Shown here in pieces: positions 8,474 to 17,787 of a stretch of DNA of 64,000 bases. Source of the DNA: Alphaproteobacteria bacterium. GTDB lineage: Bacteria > Pseudomonadota > Alphaproteobacteria > Micropepsales > Micropepsaceae. Location of the stretch: contig JANXXU010000048.1 of NCBI GenBank assembly GCA_025350465.1, forward strand, positions 62,001-126,000, written 5' to 3'. The notes below the pieces were generated by a model. That model saw only the letters and a list, made by a program, of their open reading frames with translations. It was not told the DNA's origin and searched no databases. Every line of letters starts with the position of its first letter. The stretch's first letter is position 1. The translations under genes and the position numbers were made by a program.

Positions 8474-8547
8474 GCTCGTCTCTTCCCCGTCGCTCGCGTA
8501 ACACACTATCGTGGGGGCTCTGGAAGGGAAGGGGCGCCACAATCGTC

Positions 8548-8836
8548 GCATTCCCTACGTTCCCTTTGTTACCTTTCCGTAAGCGGAGTAGCTGAATCGC
8601 AAGCTTCGGCTCTCCTGCCTCGGTTCCCGAACGGAGCAAAAAGGTAACAAAGGGAACGCAGGGAACGCGTTGCCCTGCCGAGCCAAGCGGCCGAAGCTAA
8701 GGCCTTGGCGTGGCTGGAGCTTACAGCCCACTCAACAAAGGCCGCCTTTGGAGCCTGCTCAAGAAAGAGCACGACGGCCGATCGCTCGGGCGGGGAATAC
8801 ATGGGGAAAGGTAACAAGGGAATGCAGGGAATACGG
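8548..8836. repeat. Three copies of a ~30-bp repeat (core GGTAACAAAGGGAA)
   Basis: Copies lie at 8548-8579 (minus orientation), 8636-8668 (plus) and 8803-8836 (plus). The shared core reads GGTAACAAAGGGAAYGYAGG then GAAYRC; copy 3 lacks one A. A 9-bp inverted repeat AGCTTCGGC/GCCGAAGCT (8602-8610, 8690-8698) encloses copy 2. The whole region between the CoA-transferase and ccmI starts (8474-8891) has no convincing gene and appears to be built around this repeat. Confidence 0.7.
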
Positions 8837-8891
8837 TTTCCCGAGAGCAGTCTTGACCGCGCCCGGCCGCACTGACACACGATCTTGCACC

Positions 8892-9737
8892 ATGCTGATT
8901 TGGATTCTGTTCGCGCTGATGACGGCGGCTTTGCTGGCCGCGGTTCTACGCCCGCTGCTGGCGGTGCCGGGCGCGTCCGGCCACGTCTTGTCGTCGGCCG
9001 ACGTCTATCGCGCGCAGCTTGCCGAGCTTGAGGTCGAAAAATCCGCGGGCCGTCTCGCCGAGCCCGAATTTCAGGCCGCGCGTGCCGAGATCGGCCGCCG
9101 CTTGTTGAAGGCATCGCAGACGCCGGAGGCACCGGCCGCCCAGGCGCCGCCCAAGCGCATGCCTCTCGTGGCGATCGTCATTACCGTCGCGGTTCCGGCG
9201 ATCGCGTTGCCGCTCTATCTCACGCTGGGTTCGCCGGATTATGCGGATCAGCCGCTGGCGTCGCGCGGCGGCGAGGTGCAAAGAGCCCGCGAGGTCAACA
9301 GCCTGACGAGCCAGCTCGAGGCGAAGCTTAAGGCGGGAAAGGGCGACGCCACGGGCTGGATCATGCTCGGCCGTATCAAGAGCGAATTCGGGGACTTCGC
9401 AGCGGCGGTCGACGCTTATTCGCATGCGGCGGCGCTGTTGACGGCGGCGAACCAGCCCATCCCCGCCGACCTTCATGTGGCGATCGGCGAGACAGAAGTG
9501 GGTCAGGCGCAAGGCCAAGTCACGCCGCGCGCGCAAGACGAGTTCCGCGCGGCGCTCGTCCTCGACCCCAAGCAGCCTTCGGCACGCTATTATTTGGCGC
9601 TGGCAAAGATGAACGCCGGTGACGCGACAGGTGCGCTTGCCGACTTCAAAGCGCTCCTCGCCGATGCGCCGCCGGACGCCCAATGGCGGGCGCTCGTCGA
9701 CACCCGCATCCACCAGCTGACCGACAAACCCCGCTGA
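8892..9737 (+). CDS. ccmI: c-type cytochrome biogenesis protein CcmI
   Basis: The 281-residue product begins with a membrane helix (about 1-22, MLIWILFALMTAALLAAVLRPLL), then the CcmI signature VYRAQLAELEVEKSAGRLAEPEFQAARAEIGRRLL, a second membrane segment (about 93-112), and a periplasmic TPR region (about 145-275). CcmI holds apocytochrome c for haem ligation by CcmF/CcmH. The ATG at 8892 is chosen because the upstream in-frame extension crosses the repeat region and does not resemble protein. The other ccm genes, which often neighbour ccmI, are not in this window, so it is a stand-alone copy here. Confidence 0.88.
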   Translation: MLIWILFALMTAALLAAVLRPLLAVPGASGHVLSSADVYRAQLAELEVEKSAGRLAEPEFQAARAEIGRRLLKASQTPEAPAAQAPPKRMPLVAIVITVAVPAIALPLYLTLGSPDYADQPLASRGGEVQRAREVNSLTSQLEAKLKAGKGDATGWIMLGRIKSEFGDFAAAVDAYSHAAALLTAANQPIPADLHVAIGETEVGQAQGQVTPRAQDEFRAALVLDPKQPSARYYLALAKMNAGDATGALADFKALLADAPPDAQWRALVDTRIHQLTDKPR

Positions 9738-9855
9738 TCCCCAGCAAAGGCGGGCGGTGCGATACCACCCTCCGACCGCGCTTGCGGTAACGCAGCCGGC
9801 TGCCGGACAATAGGCGCCGACTCGAAAGACACACCCTGAATAAGGATCGCCCGCC

Positions 9856-10413
9856 ATGCTTCGTTTCGTGACGCGACTCGTGCCTGCCCTGTACCTGCTC
9901 GCCCTAGCCGGTGTGCCAGGCGCGCGTGCCGCAGATTGTGCCGGCACGCACCAAATCGACCGCTGTCTCGTGGGCACATGGAAAATGACGACGAACGGAA
10001 TGGAGCGCTGGATGCGCGAGCACGTTCACAAGTTCAACGTGACGAGCGTGTCTCAAACCGGAAACACGATCACGCTCAATGCCGACGGCAGTTTCGCGAC
10101 CGGCGCATCGAACGTCACGGTACAGGGCGTCGGCAGCGGCGGCGCGACAGGCACCGGCCACATGGCCGCGCAGGCGAGCGGCCATTGGTCGGCGGCCGAT
10201 GGGCACTTCAACGTCTGCGCAGCTGCTACGAGCTCCATGAACGGCACGGCGACCGTCCAACAAAACGGTCACGCCGTCACGGTGCCCGTTCATCCCACGG
10301 TGCCGCCGGTGTCGTCGCAGGCGTACACCTGCGGCGGCAACACTCTCAAAGTGACGACACCGATGCGAACGGGCAGCGTCGAGTCGATCTACACGAAGAT
10401 TCCGGCACCCTAG
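9856..10413 (+). CDS. Secreted hypothetical protein (185 aa)
   Basis: Residues 1-25 form a signal peptide ending ARA-A. The mature part begins with Cys-containing DCAGTHQIDRCLVGTWKM and is rich in Gly, Thr, Val and Ser, typical of a periplasmic or outer-membrane-associated beta protein. Four cysteines, at about 27, 35, 119 and 157, could form two disulfides. The VGTWKM motif near the start recalls calycin/lipocalin-like proteins, but the rest does not let me assign it. The ATG at 9856 follows AAGGA at close distance. A GC-rich hairpin without a T-run follows at about 10433-10458. Confidence 0.7.
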   Translation: MLRFVTRLVPALYLLALAGVPGARAADCAGTHQIDRCLVGTWKMTTNGMERWMREHVHKFNVTSVSQTGNTITLNADGSFATGASNVTVQGVGSGGATGTGHMAAQASGHWSAADGHFNVCAAATSSMNGTATVQQNGHAVTVPVHPTVPPVSSQAYTCGGNTLKVTTPMRTGSVESIYTKIPAP

Positions 10414-10506
10414 ACTCAGAAGCCAGCGCTTATCTCCTCCACGGATTCGCGGGGGAGATTGCGTCTCTTCGGTGCGCGCAAACTCAAATGGATAAGAGGG
10501 AGGTCC

Positions 10507-10704
10507 CTAAATGTGCGCGGCGCGCAGCGTCAGGAGGCCGATGAAGCCAAAGACGCCGGCGGAGACCCAGCTCATCACGACCGGCACCTCATATGTACCG
10601 ACGGTCATGGCGGCGCCGGTGTATGCGACCCAAGCCTGCAAACCGGCGACGAGCAACAAAAGAATGGCACCGGTGAATGTCGAACGAGACGAACCATTGG
10701 GCAT
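10507..10704 (-). CDS. Small two-helix membrane protein (65 aa)
   Basis: The product has two hydrophobic segments, about residues 9-30 and 40-60, joined by a short Gly/Thr loop, and hardly any soluble part. GGAAGGAAA lies upstream of the ATG at 10704, and the frame is closed by neighbouring genes on both sides. No family is recognised. It is convergent with the secreted protein gene and shares no operon with the rhomboid gene, which is 276 bases away. Confidence 0.55.
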   Translation of the reverse strand: MPNGSSRSTFTGAILLLLVAGLQAWVAYTGAAMTVGTYEVPVVMSWVSAGVFGFIGLLTLRAAHI

Positions 10705-10980
10705 GCGATGTTTTCCTTCCCTAGTTTTTTGTTGATTGCGAGACGACGCGTTCGCGCTCAGGTGTGCCTGGGCGGCAGTGGACGCGCGCGATGCACGTGA
10801 GAATTGGCCAACGCGGGTTCAGCGAACTCGATGCACCAGGCGGCCGAAACACGCGGCCGTACGGATCGAATCCGGATACTTCAAGCGTTGAGTTGGCCCT
10901 GTCCTAAGAGTGGCCAAACCGTACGCTATTGAAGGTCAAATGTCAGGTTGGATTTGATTTGTGGCGCAATTGCGGGCGGC

Positions 10981-11619
10981 TTAACCACCTCGGCGCTCGA
11001 AAAGTCGCGCCGTCGCTGCGCCAAACACCGCACCGCCAATATGCGCGAGATAGGCGACGCCGCCGGCTTGGCTCTGGCCGCCCTCCATGTTGATCGAGAT
11101 CAATTGCAGCACGAACCACAAGCCGATGAGTATGAGCGCCGGCAAATAAACGATGCGCACGAAGAACCCGGCGATGATCAGCGTGCGGATTTGATCGTTT
11201 GGATAGGTGACGAGGAAGCCGCCCATCACTGCGGCGATCGCGCCCGACGCGCCCAGATTGGGCACGGTGGACGAAGGGTCGGCATAGATCTGCGCCAGGA
11301 ACGCGGCGATGCCGCCGACGAAGTAGAAGATGAGGAAGCGCGGCGCGCCCATAGCCTCTTCCATCTGCGGCCCGAAGGCCCAGAGGAACACCATGTTGCC
11401 GCCGATGTGGAGCCAACCGCCATGCATGAACATCGCGGTGACGATGGTCTCAAGGTGCTCGCGGTGCGCGACCTGGGCCGGCACGACCGCCCATCTGAGG
11501 ATGAAATTCTCACCGCCTTGAAGCTCGAAGAAGAACACCACCGCATTGACCGCGATGATAGCGACGGTGACGAACGGAATATTGCCCAATCGCCGCGACG
11601 CGTCGCCCAACGGAAACAT
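10981..11619 (-). CDS. Rhomboid-family intramembrane serine protease
   Basis: A 212-residue, six-helix membrane protein. The catalytic Ser is S125 in NLGASGAIAAVMGG, the rhomboid GxSG motif, and the catalytic His is H193 in AHIGGAVFG in the last helix. The L1-loop/helix 2 region with HGGWLHIGGNMVFLW (66-80) supplies the conserved HxxxN positions. Rhomboids cut substrates within or next to membrane helices; the substrate is unknown. The start MFPLGDASRR is typical. It is monocistronic, with an upstream gap of 245 bases before the FadJ-type gene on the other strand. Confidence 0.92.
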   Translation of the reverse strand: MFPLGDASRRLGNIPFVTVAIIAVNAVVFFFELQGGENFILRWAVVPAQVAHREHLETIVTAMFMHGGWLHIGGNMVFLWAFGPQMEEAMGAPRFLIFYFVGGIAAFLAQIYADPSSTVPNLGASGAIAAVMGGFLVTYPNDQIRTLIIAGFFVRIVYLPALILIGLWFVLQLISINMEGGQSQAGGVAYLAHIGGAVFGAATARLFERRGG

Positions 11620-11864
11620 GGTCTCTCCTGAAGCTACCTCGAAGTCTGATAACGCAGTTGCGGCGGAAATGGCAGCCCCGAGCGGGGCACTTTCCTGCGT
11701 CCCATGGGCCCCTTTGATAGTCGGCCAGAAAGGCGGCAGACTGGCCTCATCGAACCATTGATATAGGATTTTCCATGACCGTCAGTATCGGCGCCGCGCG
11801 CAAGGCCGCAACAGGGCAGCAAGTGAAATTTCTGGAACGATCGAAATCGGAGGGCTGAAGCACG

Positions 11865-13946
11865 ATGACCGCCATCAACGACGTTGCCGACCTTACGATC
11901 GACGCCGACATCGCCGTGCTCACGCTCAATTCGCCGCCCGTGAACGCGCTCTCGGCGCCCGTGCGCGACGGCTTGGCCTTCGGCGTCAAGCAGGCGATGG
12001 GCAACCCTGCGGTTAAGGCTGTCGTGCTGATCTGCGAGGGCAAGACGTTCATCGCGGGCGCAGATATCTCCGAGTTCGGCAAGCCGCCGAAAGGCACGAG
12101 CCTGTTCGATGCGCTGAACACGATCGAAGGCGCGTCCGTGCCCGTCGTCGCTGCGATTCATGGTACGGCGCTGGGCGGCGGGCTCGAGGTGGCGCTGACG
12201 TGCCACTACCGCGTTGCCGTGCCATCGGCGAAATGCGGATTGCCGGAGGTGAAGCTGGGCCTCTTGCCGGGCGCGGGCGGGACGCAGCGTTTGCCGCGCA
12301 TCGTCGGCGTCGAGAAGGCGCTCGAGATGGTGACGTCGGGCGAGCATGTGGCCGCCAAGCAGTGCGCGGAGATGGGGCTCATCGATGCGCTGGTCGATGA
12401 GGGAAAATTGCGCGACGGTGCAATCGCGTTCGCCAGGCGCATCGTCGCCGAGAAGCGGCCCTTGAAGAAAGTGCGCGATCTCAACGACAAGGTCGAGGCA
12501 GCGCGCGGGCATCCGGAAATCTTCGCCGCGTTCCGCAAGGCCAATGCGAAGAAGTTTCGCGGCTTCCAAGCGCCGGAGTCGAACATCCGCTGCATCGAAG
12601 CGGCGGTGAACCAGCCGTTCGACGAAGGTATCAAGACCGAACGCAAGCTGTTCATGGAGCTTGTCACCGGCACGCAATCGGCGGCGCAGCGCTATGTGTT
12701 CTTCGCCGAGCGCGCGGTGTGGAAGGTGCCGGACGTGCCTGAGGATACGCAGACGATTCCCGTCGCCAAGGTCGGCGTGATCGGCGCGGGCACGATGGGC
12801 GGCGGCATCGCGATGAACTTCCTCAACGTCGGCATCCCTGTGACGATCGTGGAGACCAAGCAAGACGCGCTCGATCGTGGGCTCGCCACGATCCGGCGCA
12901 ACTACGAGAACACGGCCAAGCGCGGGCGCCTGACGATGGCCGACGTCGAGAAGCGCATGGGGATGCTGAAGGGTTCGCTCGCCCTCGACGATCTCGCCGA
13001 CCGCGACCTGGTTGTCGAAGCCGTGTTCGAGAACATGGACATCAAGAAGGAAGTCTTCGGCAAGCTTGACAGAATTGTGAAGCAGGGCGCGATTCTGGCG
13101 ACCAACACGTCGTACCTCAACGTCGATGAAATCGCCTCGGCGACGAAGCGGCCGGAAGCGGTGATCGGCTGGCACTTCTTCTCGCCGGCGAACGTGATGC
13201 GCCTGCTCGAACTCGTGCGCGGCGACAAGACGTCGAAGCCGGTCATCGCGACCTCGATGCAGATGGCGCGCAAGATCGGGAAGATCGCTGCACTCGTCGG
13301 CGTCTGTCCGGGCTTCGTCGGCAACCGTATGCTGGCACAGCGCCAGCGCGAAGCGCAGAAGCTGATCCTGGAAGGCGCGATGCCGTGGGACGTCGATCGC
13401 GTGCTCTACGATTTCGGCTTTCCGATGGGGCCGTTCGCGATGTCGGATTTGGCCGGCCTCGACATCGGTTGGTCGAAAGAAACGTCGAAGAGTTCGACCA
13501 TGCGCGAGATCCTGTGCGAGATCGACCGGCGTGGGCAGAAGAACGGCGCAGGGTTCTACGACTACGACGCGGAGCGCAACGCGAAACCGTCGCCTTTGGT
13601 CGAAAAGCTGATCCTGGAATTCGCGGCGAAGAAGGGCGTCAACCGGCGCACGATCTTGGACGACGAGATTCTGGAGCGCTGCATCTATCCGATGATCAAC
13701 GAGGGCGCGAAGATTCTCGATGAAGGCAAGGCCATCCGCGCCTCCGACATCGATATCGTCTGGATCAACGGTTACGGCTGGCCGGTTTATCGCGGCGGGC
13801 CGATGTTCTACGGCGACACGATCGGGCTCGACAAAGTGTTGGCCAAGATGCGCCAGTTCGAAGGGCAGATGGGTCCGGAGTTCGCGCCGTCGAAGCTGCT
13901 TGAGAAGTTGGCCGGCGAAGGAAAACGGTTTCAGGATCTAAAGTAA
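11865..13946 (+). CDS. fadJ: Bifunctional enoyl-CoA hydratase / 3-hydroxyacyl-CoA dehydrogenase
   Basis: A 693-residue fused beta-oxidation enzyme. Residues 1-190 are a crotonase domain with the oxyanion-hole segments (FIAGADISEFG, HGTALGGGLEVALTCHYRVA). Residues about 300-480 are the NAD-binding 3-hydroxyacyl-CoA dehydrogenase domain with VIGAGTMGGGIA and the WHFFSPANVMRLLEL segment around the catalytic His. The last 200 residues form two C-terminal dehydrogenase repeats. It hydrates enoyl-CoA and oxidises the product to 3-ketoacyl-CoA. No thiolase is adjacent. The symbol denotes the FadJ/FadB-like architecture; orthology to the E. coli gene is not claimed. Confidence 0.9.
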   Translation: MTAINDVADLTIDADIAVLTLNSPPVNALSAPVRDGLAFGVKQAMGNPAVKAVVLICEGKTFIAGADISEFGKPPKGTSLFDALNTIEGASVPVVAAIHGTALGGGLEVALTCHYRVAVPSAKCGLPEVKLGLLPGAGGTQRLPRIVGVEKALEMVTSGEHVAAKQCAEMGLIDALVDEGKLRDGAIAFARRIVAEKRPLKKVRDLNDKVEAARGHPEIFAAFRKANAKKFRGFQAPESNIRCIEAAVNQPFDEGIKTERKLFMELVTGTQSAAQRYVFFAERAVWKVPDVPEDTQTIPVAKVGVIGAGTMGGGIAMNFLNVGIPVTIVETKQDALDRGLATIRRNYENTAKRGRLTMADVEKRMGMLKGSLALDDLADRDLVVEAVFENMDIKKEVFGKLDRIVKQGAILATNTSYLNVDEIASATKRPEAVIGWHFFSPANVMRLLELVRGDKTSKPVIATSMQMARKIGKIAALVGVCPGFVGNRMLAQRQREAQKLILEGAMPWDVDRVLYDFGFPMGPFAMSDLAGLDIGWSKETSKSSTMREILCEIDRRGQKNGAGFYDYDAERNAKPSPLVEKLILEFAAKKGVNRRTILDDEILERCIYPMINEGAKILDEGKAIRASDIDIVWINGYGWPVYRGGPMFYGDTIGLDKVLAKMRQFEGQMGPEFAPSKLLEKLAGEGKRFQDLK

Positions 13947-13970
13947 GCCCGTCGCCGTTGGCCGATTGGC

Positions 13971-16508
13971 CTAATTCGCCTTCGGTGCTGAAGGCGGCGC
14001 GTCGCTCGCGGCTGAGTCTTTCAGCATCGATTGTGTGACCCAGCCTTGCTTGGATTCGGTCTTGCCGTCCTTACCTTCGACGCGAACAAGCGTCCACTTG
14101 CCGCGTTGTTCAAGCACACTGACGCTCGCGCCACGCGGCACCGTCGCGACCGCTTTTGCGGACGACGATGGATCGGCGCGCAGCTTTGCGTCACGAACAA
14201 GCGTGGCGAGGCGTTGTTCGGGGACCGGCGCCAAACGGGCGACGACTTTAGGTTCTGCCGCAGTTTTGGCCGGCGGCGCAGGCGCATCGAAAACAAGCGC
14301 TTCGATGCTGGGATAGAACACGATCGCTGTCGCGAACATGCACGCCGCCGCGATGACGCTGCCGATGAACGCCGGTGAATATGGGGCTGGCGATTGCTCC
14401 GCCTGCGGTGCGGTCGGGTCCATCGCGGCGCCTCCCTCAGCGTCGGTTTCGGTCTCCGAAGTGCTTTCGCCCGACAGCCCGAGCTTCAAGCGCATGTCCG
14501 TCAATTCTGCTTCGCGCACGGCGAGAGCGGCGCGTGTGGCGTCGAGCTCTTGGTGGACGCGACCGTCGTCTTTGGTCCTGATGCGGATCTGCGCAAGCGC
14601 CCCTTCCGCGGCTTCATAGCGCGCCGTTGCTTCGGCGAGAGGCCCGGCGTGCTTCTTGCGCCACGCCGCCTCGGCGGCGGCAAGCCACGCGGCGTCGTCG
14701 GCCTTTTCGCCGCGTTCGGCCTTCACAAGGGCGTCCTGCGCGCCTTGTTCCAAGCGTTCGCGCGCGTCCGTGATTTCCTCCTGCGCCTCGGCCAGCTCGG
14801 CATCGCGGGCGGCGATCGTTGCCTCCAGCGTCGACAGCCTCTCACGTAAGCTCTGTGCCTCGGCGTCGCCGCCTTTGGTGATCAGGCCACTTGCAGTCGT
14901 TGAGGCCTTTGCCGACTTCGCTTGCCATTGCGCTTGCGCAATAGTCAGGCGCGCGGCCTCATCGGTCTTCCAAGTTTGCTCGGCCTTTGCGATCGCGTCT
15001 TGTGCCTCGCGCTGCGCGCGCTGGCGTGCCTGCTCGCTGTCCTTCCCTGCAAGAGCGAAAGCCGCGTCGCGTTCCGCAAGCGTTGCCTGCAGCGCTGTCA
15101 GTTGTCCGCGCAAATGGTGCAGGTCGCTCTCATGTTTGCGATCGTCGTTCGCGCCGGTTTGAGCGCGCGCCTCCGCCAAGGCTGTTGCCGCTTGCGCCTG
15201 CCACTGTGCCTCGGCAACAGCAAATCGCGCCGCCTCATCGGTCAACCACGCTTGCTCTGCTTTCGACAGAGCGTCTTGCAATTCGCGCTGCCAACGCGCC
15301 TGCGCTTGCTCGGAAGCTTCGGTCGCCCGGGCCAAGGCAATTTCGCGCGCAGCGAGCGTCGCCTCGAGCGACGCCAATTTTTCGCGCAATTCGCGCCGCT
15401 CGGTTTCGGCGTGCTGATCGTGTGCGGTACCGGCTGTGGCGCGTGCGTCCGACAACTCTCTTGCGGACGCCTCTCGCCACTGCGCTTGAGCGGCGGCAAG
15501 GCGCGTTGCCTCCGCAGTCTTCCAGATCTGTTCGGCTTTTAAGACAGCCTCCTGCGACGCGCGCCGGAGATCTTCGCGCAGCTGTGCGGCGGCCTCGTTT
15601 GCCCGCGCCAATGCGGCGTCACGCTCGACCAGCGCTTGTTCGAGCGTGGCTAATTTTTCGACCGATTGCGATTGAGCGGCGGCGAGCCGCGCGGCTTCGT
15701 CGGCCTTCCATTCGGCCTCCGCGCTTAGTAGAGCATCTTGGGTTTCGCGTTGCCCACGTTCGCGCATCTCGGCGGTTTGCTGTTGCGCGCGCGCTTCCAA
15801 TTCGGCCGAGCGTGCGTCTTGCTCGGTCCGCCATTCGTCGCGACAGAGCTGAAGATGCGCTTCTGCTTGCGCTGCCAATTCGGTTAGGCACTCCTCCAGC
15901 TCGACCTTCCACAGCGCGCGTGCGGCGATCAGTGCGGTTTCGGGATTTGGTGCTGGGTGCGCGACCGGGCGTTCCCCACTTTGCCGTGCCTCGGCGAGTT
16001 CTGTATCGCGTGCGGCGAGTGCGGCTTTCAGCTTCGCCAATTCGGCGCGCAGGTGCTCCGCCTGCGTATCGGCACGCGCATCGTCGCCGCGTGGAGGTGC
16101 GGCAACTTCGTCAACGCTTGCGGTCGTGTCGGCTGGCGACACGACGAAGTCGAGCACGGCCAGCGTGTTGCCGTGCGCAAGGCTGATGATCCTGATGCCA
16201 AGCGAGTGGTCGGCATCCAGGCCGGGAGGGAGCTGGTAGGTGAGATCTTCAAGCTCGTCGGTCGCGAGCGACCACGAGCCGTCGTTGTTTCTGCTTCCCC
16301 TGGACAAGCGTGACTTCTGTGGAAGGCGCTCGATCCGAAGCGACAGTCGGCCGTGTTTTTTGTGCGGCGCAAGCAGTGGCGCGATGTTGAGCGGAATGCA
16401 GCGCGGTGCGGCCAGCGACCCGGCGCCGTCGCGTTGCGCGTCGTGCGCTCTCGCAATGGTCGAGCTCATGTCGAGGTGAGCTGCACGCGCCATGGCGCAG
16501 GACTCCAT
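13971..16508 (-). CDS. Large coiled-coil protein: N-terminal Ig-like segment, ~90-aa coiled repeats, one membrane helix, C-terminal SH3 domain
   Basis: An 845-residue protein with unusual architecture. Residues about 40-125 resemble the Ig/cadherin-like repeat of large surface proteins (LSRGSRNNDGSWSLATDELE then a PPG turn and a final strand). Residues about 150-660 are Ala/Glu/Arg/Gln-rich coiled coil built from about five imperfect repeats near 90 residues, each opening like LREKLASLEATLAARE and containing QDALSKAEQAWLTDEAARFA-like text. A membrane helix lies at about 725-747. The C-terminal 75 residues are a bacterial SH3 domain (LRADPSSSAKAVATVPRGASV). Lacking a signal peptide, it should have the coiled coil inside and the SH3 domain in the periplasm. 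Alternative starts: 16493 (GGAG nine bases upstream) and 16469. Confidence 0.75.
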   Translation of the reverse strand: MESCAMARAAHLDMSSTIARAHDAQRDGAGSLAAPRCIPLNIAPLLAPHKKHGRLSLRIERLPQKSRLSRGSRNNDGSWSLATDELEDLTYQLPPGLDADHSLGIRIISLAHGNTLAVLDFVVSPADTTASVDEVAAPPRGDDARADTQAEHLRAELAKLKAALAARDTELAEARQSGERPVAHPAPNPETALIAARALWKVELEECLTELAAQAEAHLQLCRDEWRTEQDARSAELEARAQQQTAEMRERGQRETQDALLSAEAEWKADEAARLAAAQSQSVEKLATLEQALVERDAALARANEAAAQLREDLRRASQEAVLKAEQIWKTAEATRLAAAQAQWREASARELSDARATAGTAHDQHAETERRELREKLASLEATLAAREIALARATEASEQAQARWQRELQDALSKAEQAWLTDEAARFAVAEAQWQAQAATALAEARAQTGANDDRKHESDLHHLRGQLTALQATLAERDAAFALAGKDSEQARQRAQREAQDAIAKAEQTWKTDEAARLTIAQAQWQAKSAKASTTASGLITKGGDAEAQSLRERLSTLEATIAARDAELAEAQEEITDARERLEQGAQDALVKAERGEKADDAAWLAAAEAAWRKKHAGPLAEATARYEAAEGALAQIRIRTKDDGRVHQELDATRAALAVREAELTDMRLKLGLSGESTSETETDAEGGAAMDPTAPQAEQSPAPYSPAFIGSVIAAACMFATAIVFYPSIEALVFDAPAPPAKTAAEPKVVARLAPVPEQRLATLVRDAKLRADPSSSAKAVATVPRGASVSVLEQRGKWTLVRVEGKDGKTESKQGWVTQSMLKDSAASDAPPSAPKAN

Positions 16509-16696
16509 CGGCGACGCTTAAGAACGGCGCCTGAAGGTGAAACCAAACAAGGCATTTTGCGCCGGCCTCGGTTAAACAATCCTCCCTTTTGAAACGGTCG
16601 TCTGCGCCCGCGGGCGCGGCGAGCTTGGATGGGTAACGATTGATTAAATTTGTATGCTCGGTGTCGTTGTTGCCGTTGCCTTTGGCGAGACCGCAA

Positions 16697-17695
16697 TCAG
16701 CGCATTCGAAACTCAAACCGGCCGTCCTCACCGAGGTCGCGCGCAAACGCGCCGCCGGTGAGATAGATTTTCGCCTCGGGCTTGCCCACCAAATACGTGT
16801 CCCAGAATGCGAGCGACGCACGTTGCACGATCTCGTGCCAGCGATCGTCTTTCGGGTTCGCCGGCCCGCGAAATCTGTGTCCGCTGAACACCATATGGTC
16901 GCCGCCTGTGAGGACGAGCAGGAATTTGTCGGCGCCGTGGATCTCATGATAGGGCACGAGGCGGTCTTCAGGCTTCATGTCCGGCGTCGCGATCGGACTC
17001 CTGTCCTCGGTGCCGGTCATGTGAAAAGTGGGAATTCGCACGTCCGCGAATGCTGCTGTCGCGTCGCCGGTCCGGGGCTTGGACGGCGAATAGGCGATCG
17101 CGGCCTTGATGCGCGGATCGGCGAAACTCGTGCCCAAAGGAAAGCGCTGGCCGGCGAGCGCTTGCGTCGTCACCGCGCCATAGGAATGTCCCGACATCCC
17201 GACGTGCTCCATGTCGAGCCGGCCGCGCAGCGTTGCGTCGTGCGCGTCCATATCGGCGAGCATCGAGATCGCGAATGGTATGTCGCGAAAGCGATCGACG
17301 GCGACGCTCGGGCTCATCGCCTGCGTCATGTCGGTTTTGATCTTGCCGCGGTCGATTGAGCCGGGGGCAGTGGCCGCGCTGAGGTCTCCAAATACGGCCG
17401 GCGTGTCGCTGCCCGGGTGCTGGACCGCCACCGCGACATAACCGTTGGCGGCCAGATAGCTCAGCAGGAATTCCGACCCCTCGCGGTTTCCGCCAAGCCC
17501 GTGCGAGAAGATCACCACTGGCCGCGCCCCCGCCGTTTGCGACGCATAGTAGATCTTGTACGGGACGGTGCGATTGTTGCGCGCCGCGTCCTGCCACTCG
17601 CCGAGAATCGTCTGTACCGGGGCGAGATCCGCTGCCCAAGCGCCCGACGCACCAAGAATCAGCGCGAACGCCAAAAATATGCTGCTGAACCGCAT
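16697..17695 (-). CDS. Secreted alpha/beta hydrolase (dienelactone hydrolase / PAF-acetylhydrolase-like)
   Basis: The product is 332 residues with a signal peptide (1-21, GAWA-A). The fold signatures are VVIFSHGLGGNREGSEFL (oxyanion region), the nucleophile elbow GMSGHSYGAVTT, a candidate acid in TGTEDRSP and the catalytic His in GGDHMVFSG. It probably hydrolyses an ester or lactone in the periplasm; substrate is unknown. The ATG at 17695 is preceded by GGAG at nine bases; the ATG at 17704 has the same GGAG too close. It is divergent from the amidase gene, sharing a 92-base promoter region, and the two may be co-regulated. Confidence 0.82.
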   Translation of the reverse strand: MRFSSIFLAFALILGASGAWAADLAPVQTILGEWQDAARNNRTVPYKIYYASQTAGARPVVIFSHGLGGNREGSEFLLSYLAANGYVAVAVQHPGSDTPAVFGDLSAATAPGSIDRGKIKTDMTQAMSPSVAVDRFRDIPFAISMLADMDAHDATLRGRLDMEHVGMSGHSYGAVTTQALAGQRFPLGTSFADPRIKAAIAYSPSKPRTGDATAAFADVRIPTFHMTGTEDRSPIATPDMKPEDRLVPYHEIHGADKFLLVLTGGDHMVFSGHRFRGPANPKDDRWHEIVQRASLAFWDTYLVGKPEAKIYLTGGAFARDLGEDGRFEFRMR

Positions 17696-17787
17696 TGCCG
17701 TCATCTCCGAGATTGATCTGCTATCGTGCTCGAACGTATTGGTTGGCCGAACCCGTCGCAAAATGCCTGAACGCAGAAGGCACAGGA

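Noticed and set aside
11634-13175. 513-codon minus-strand ORF opposite the FadJ-type gene
   Set aside because: The plus frame encodes a complete crotonase/dehydrogenase fusion. The minus frame is a codon-bias shadow.
14394-16186. Long plus-strand ORFs opposite the coiled-coil protein
   Set aside because: They are shadows of a GC-rich, Ala/Glu/Arg-rich coding frame. Their translations are Arg/Ser/Ala-rich without any domain, while the minus strand shows domains.
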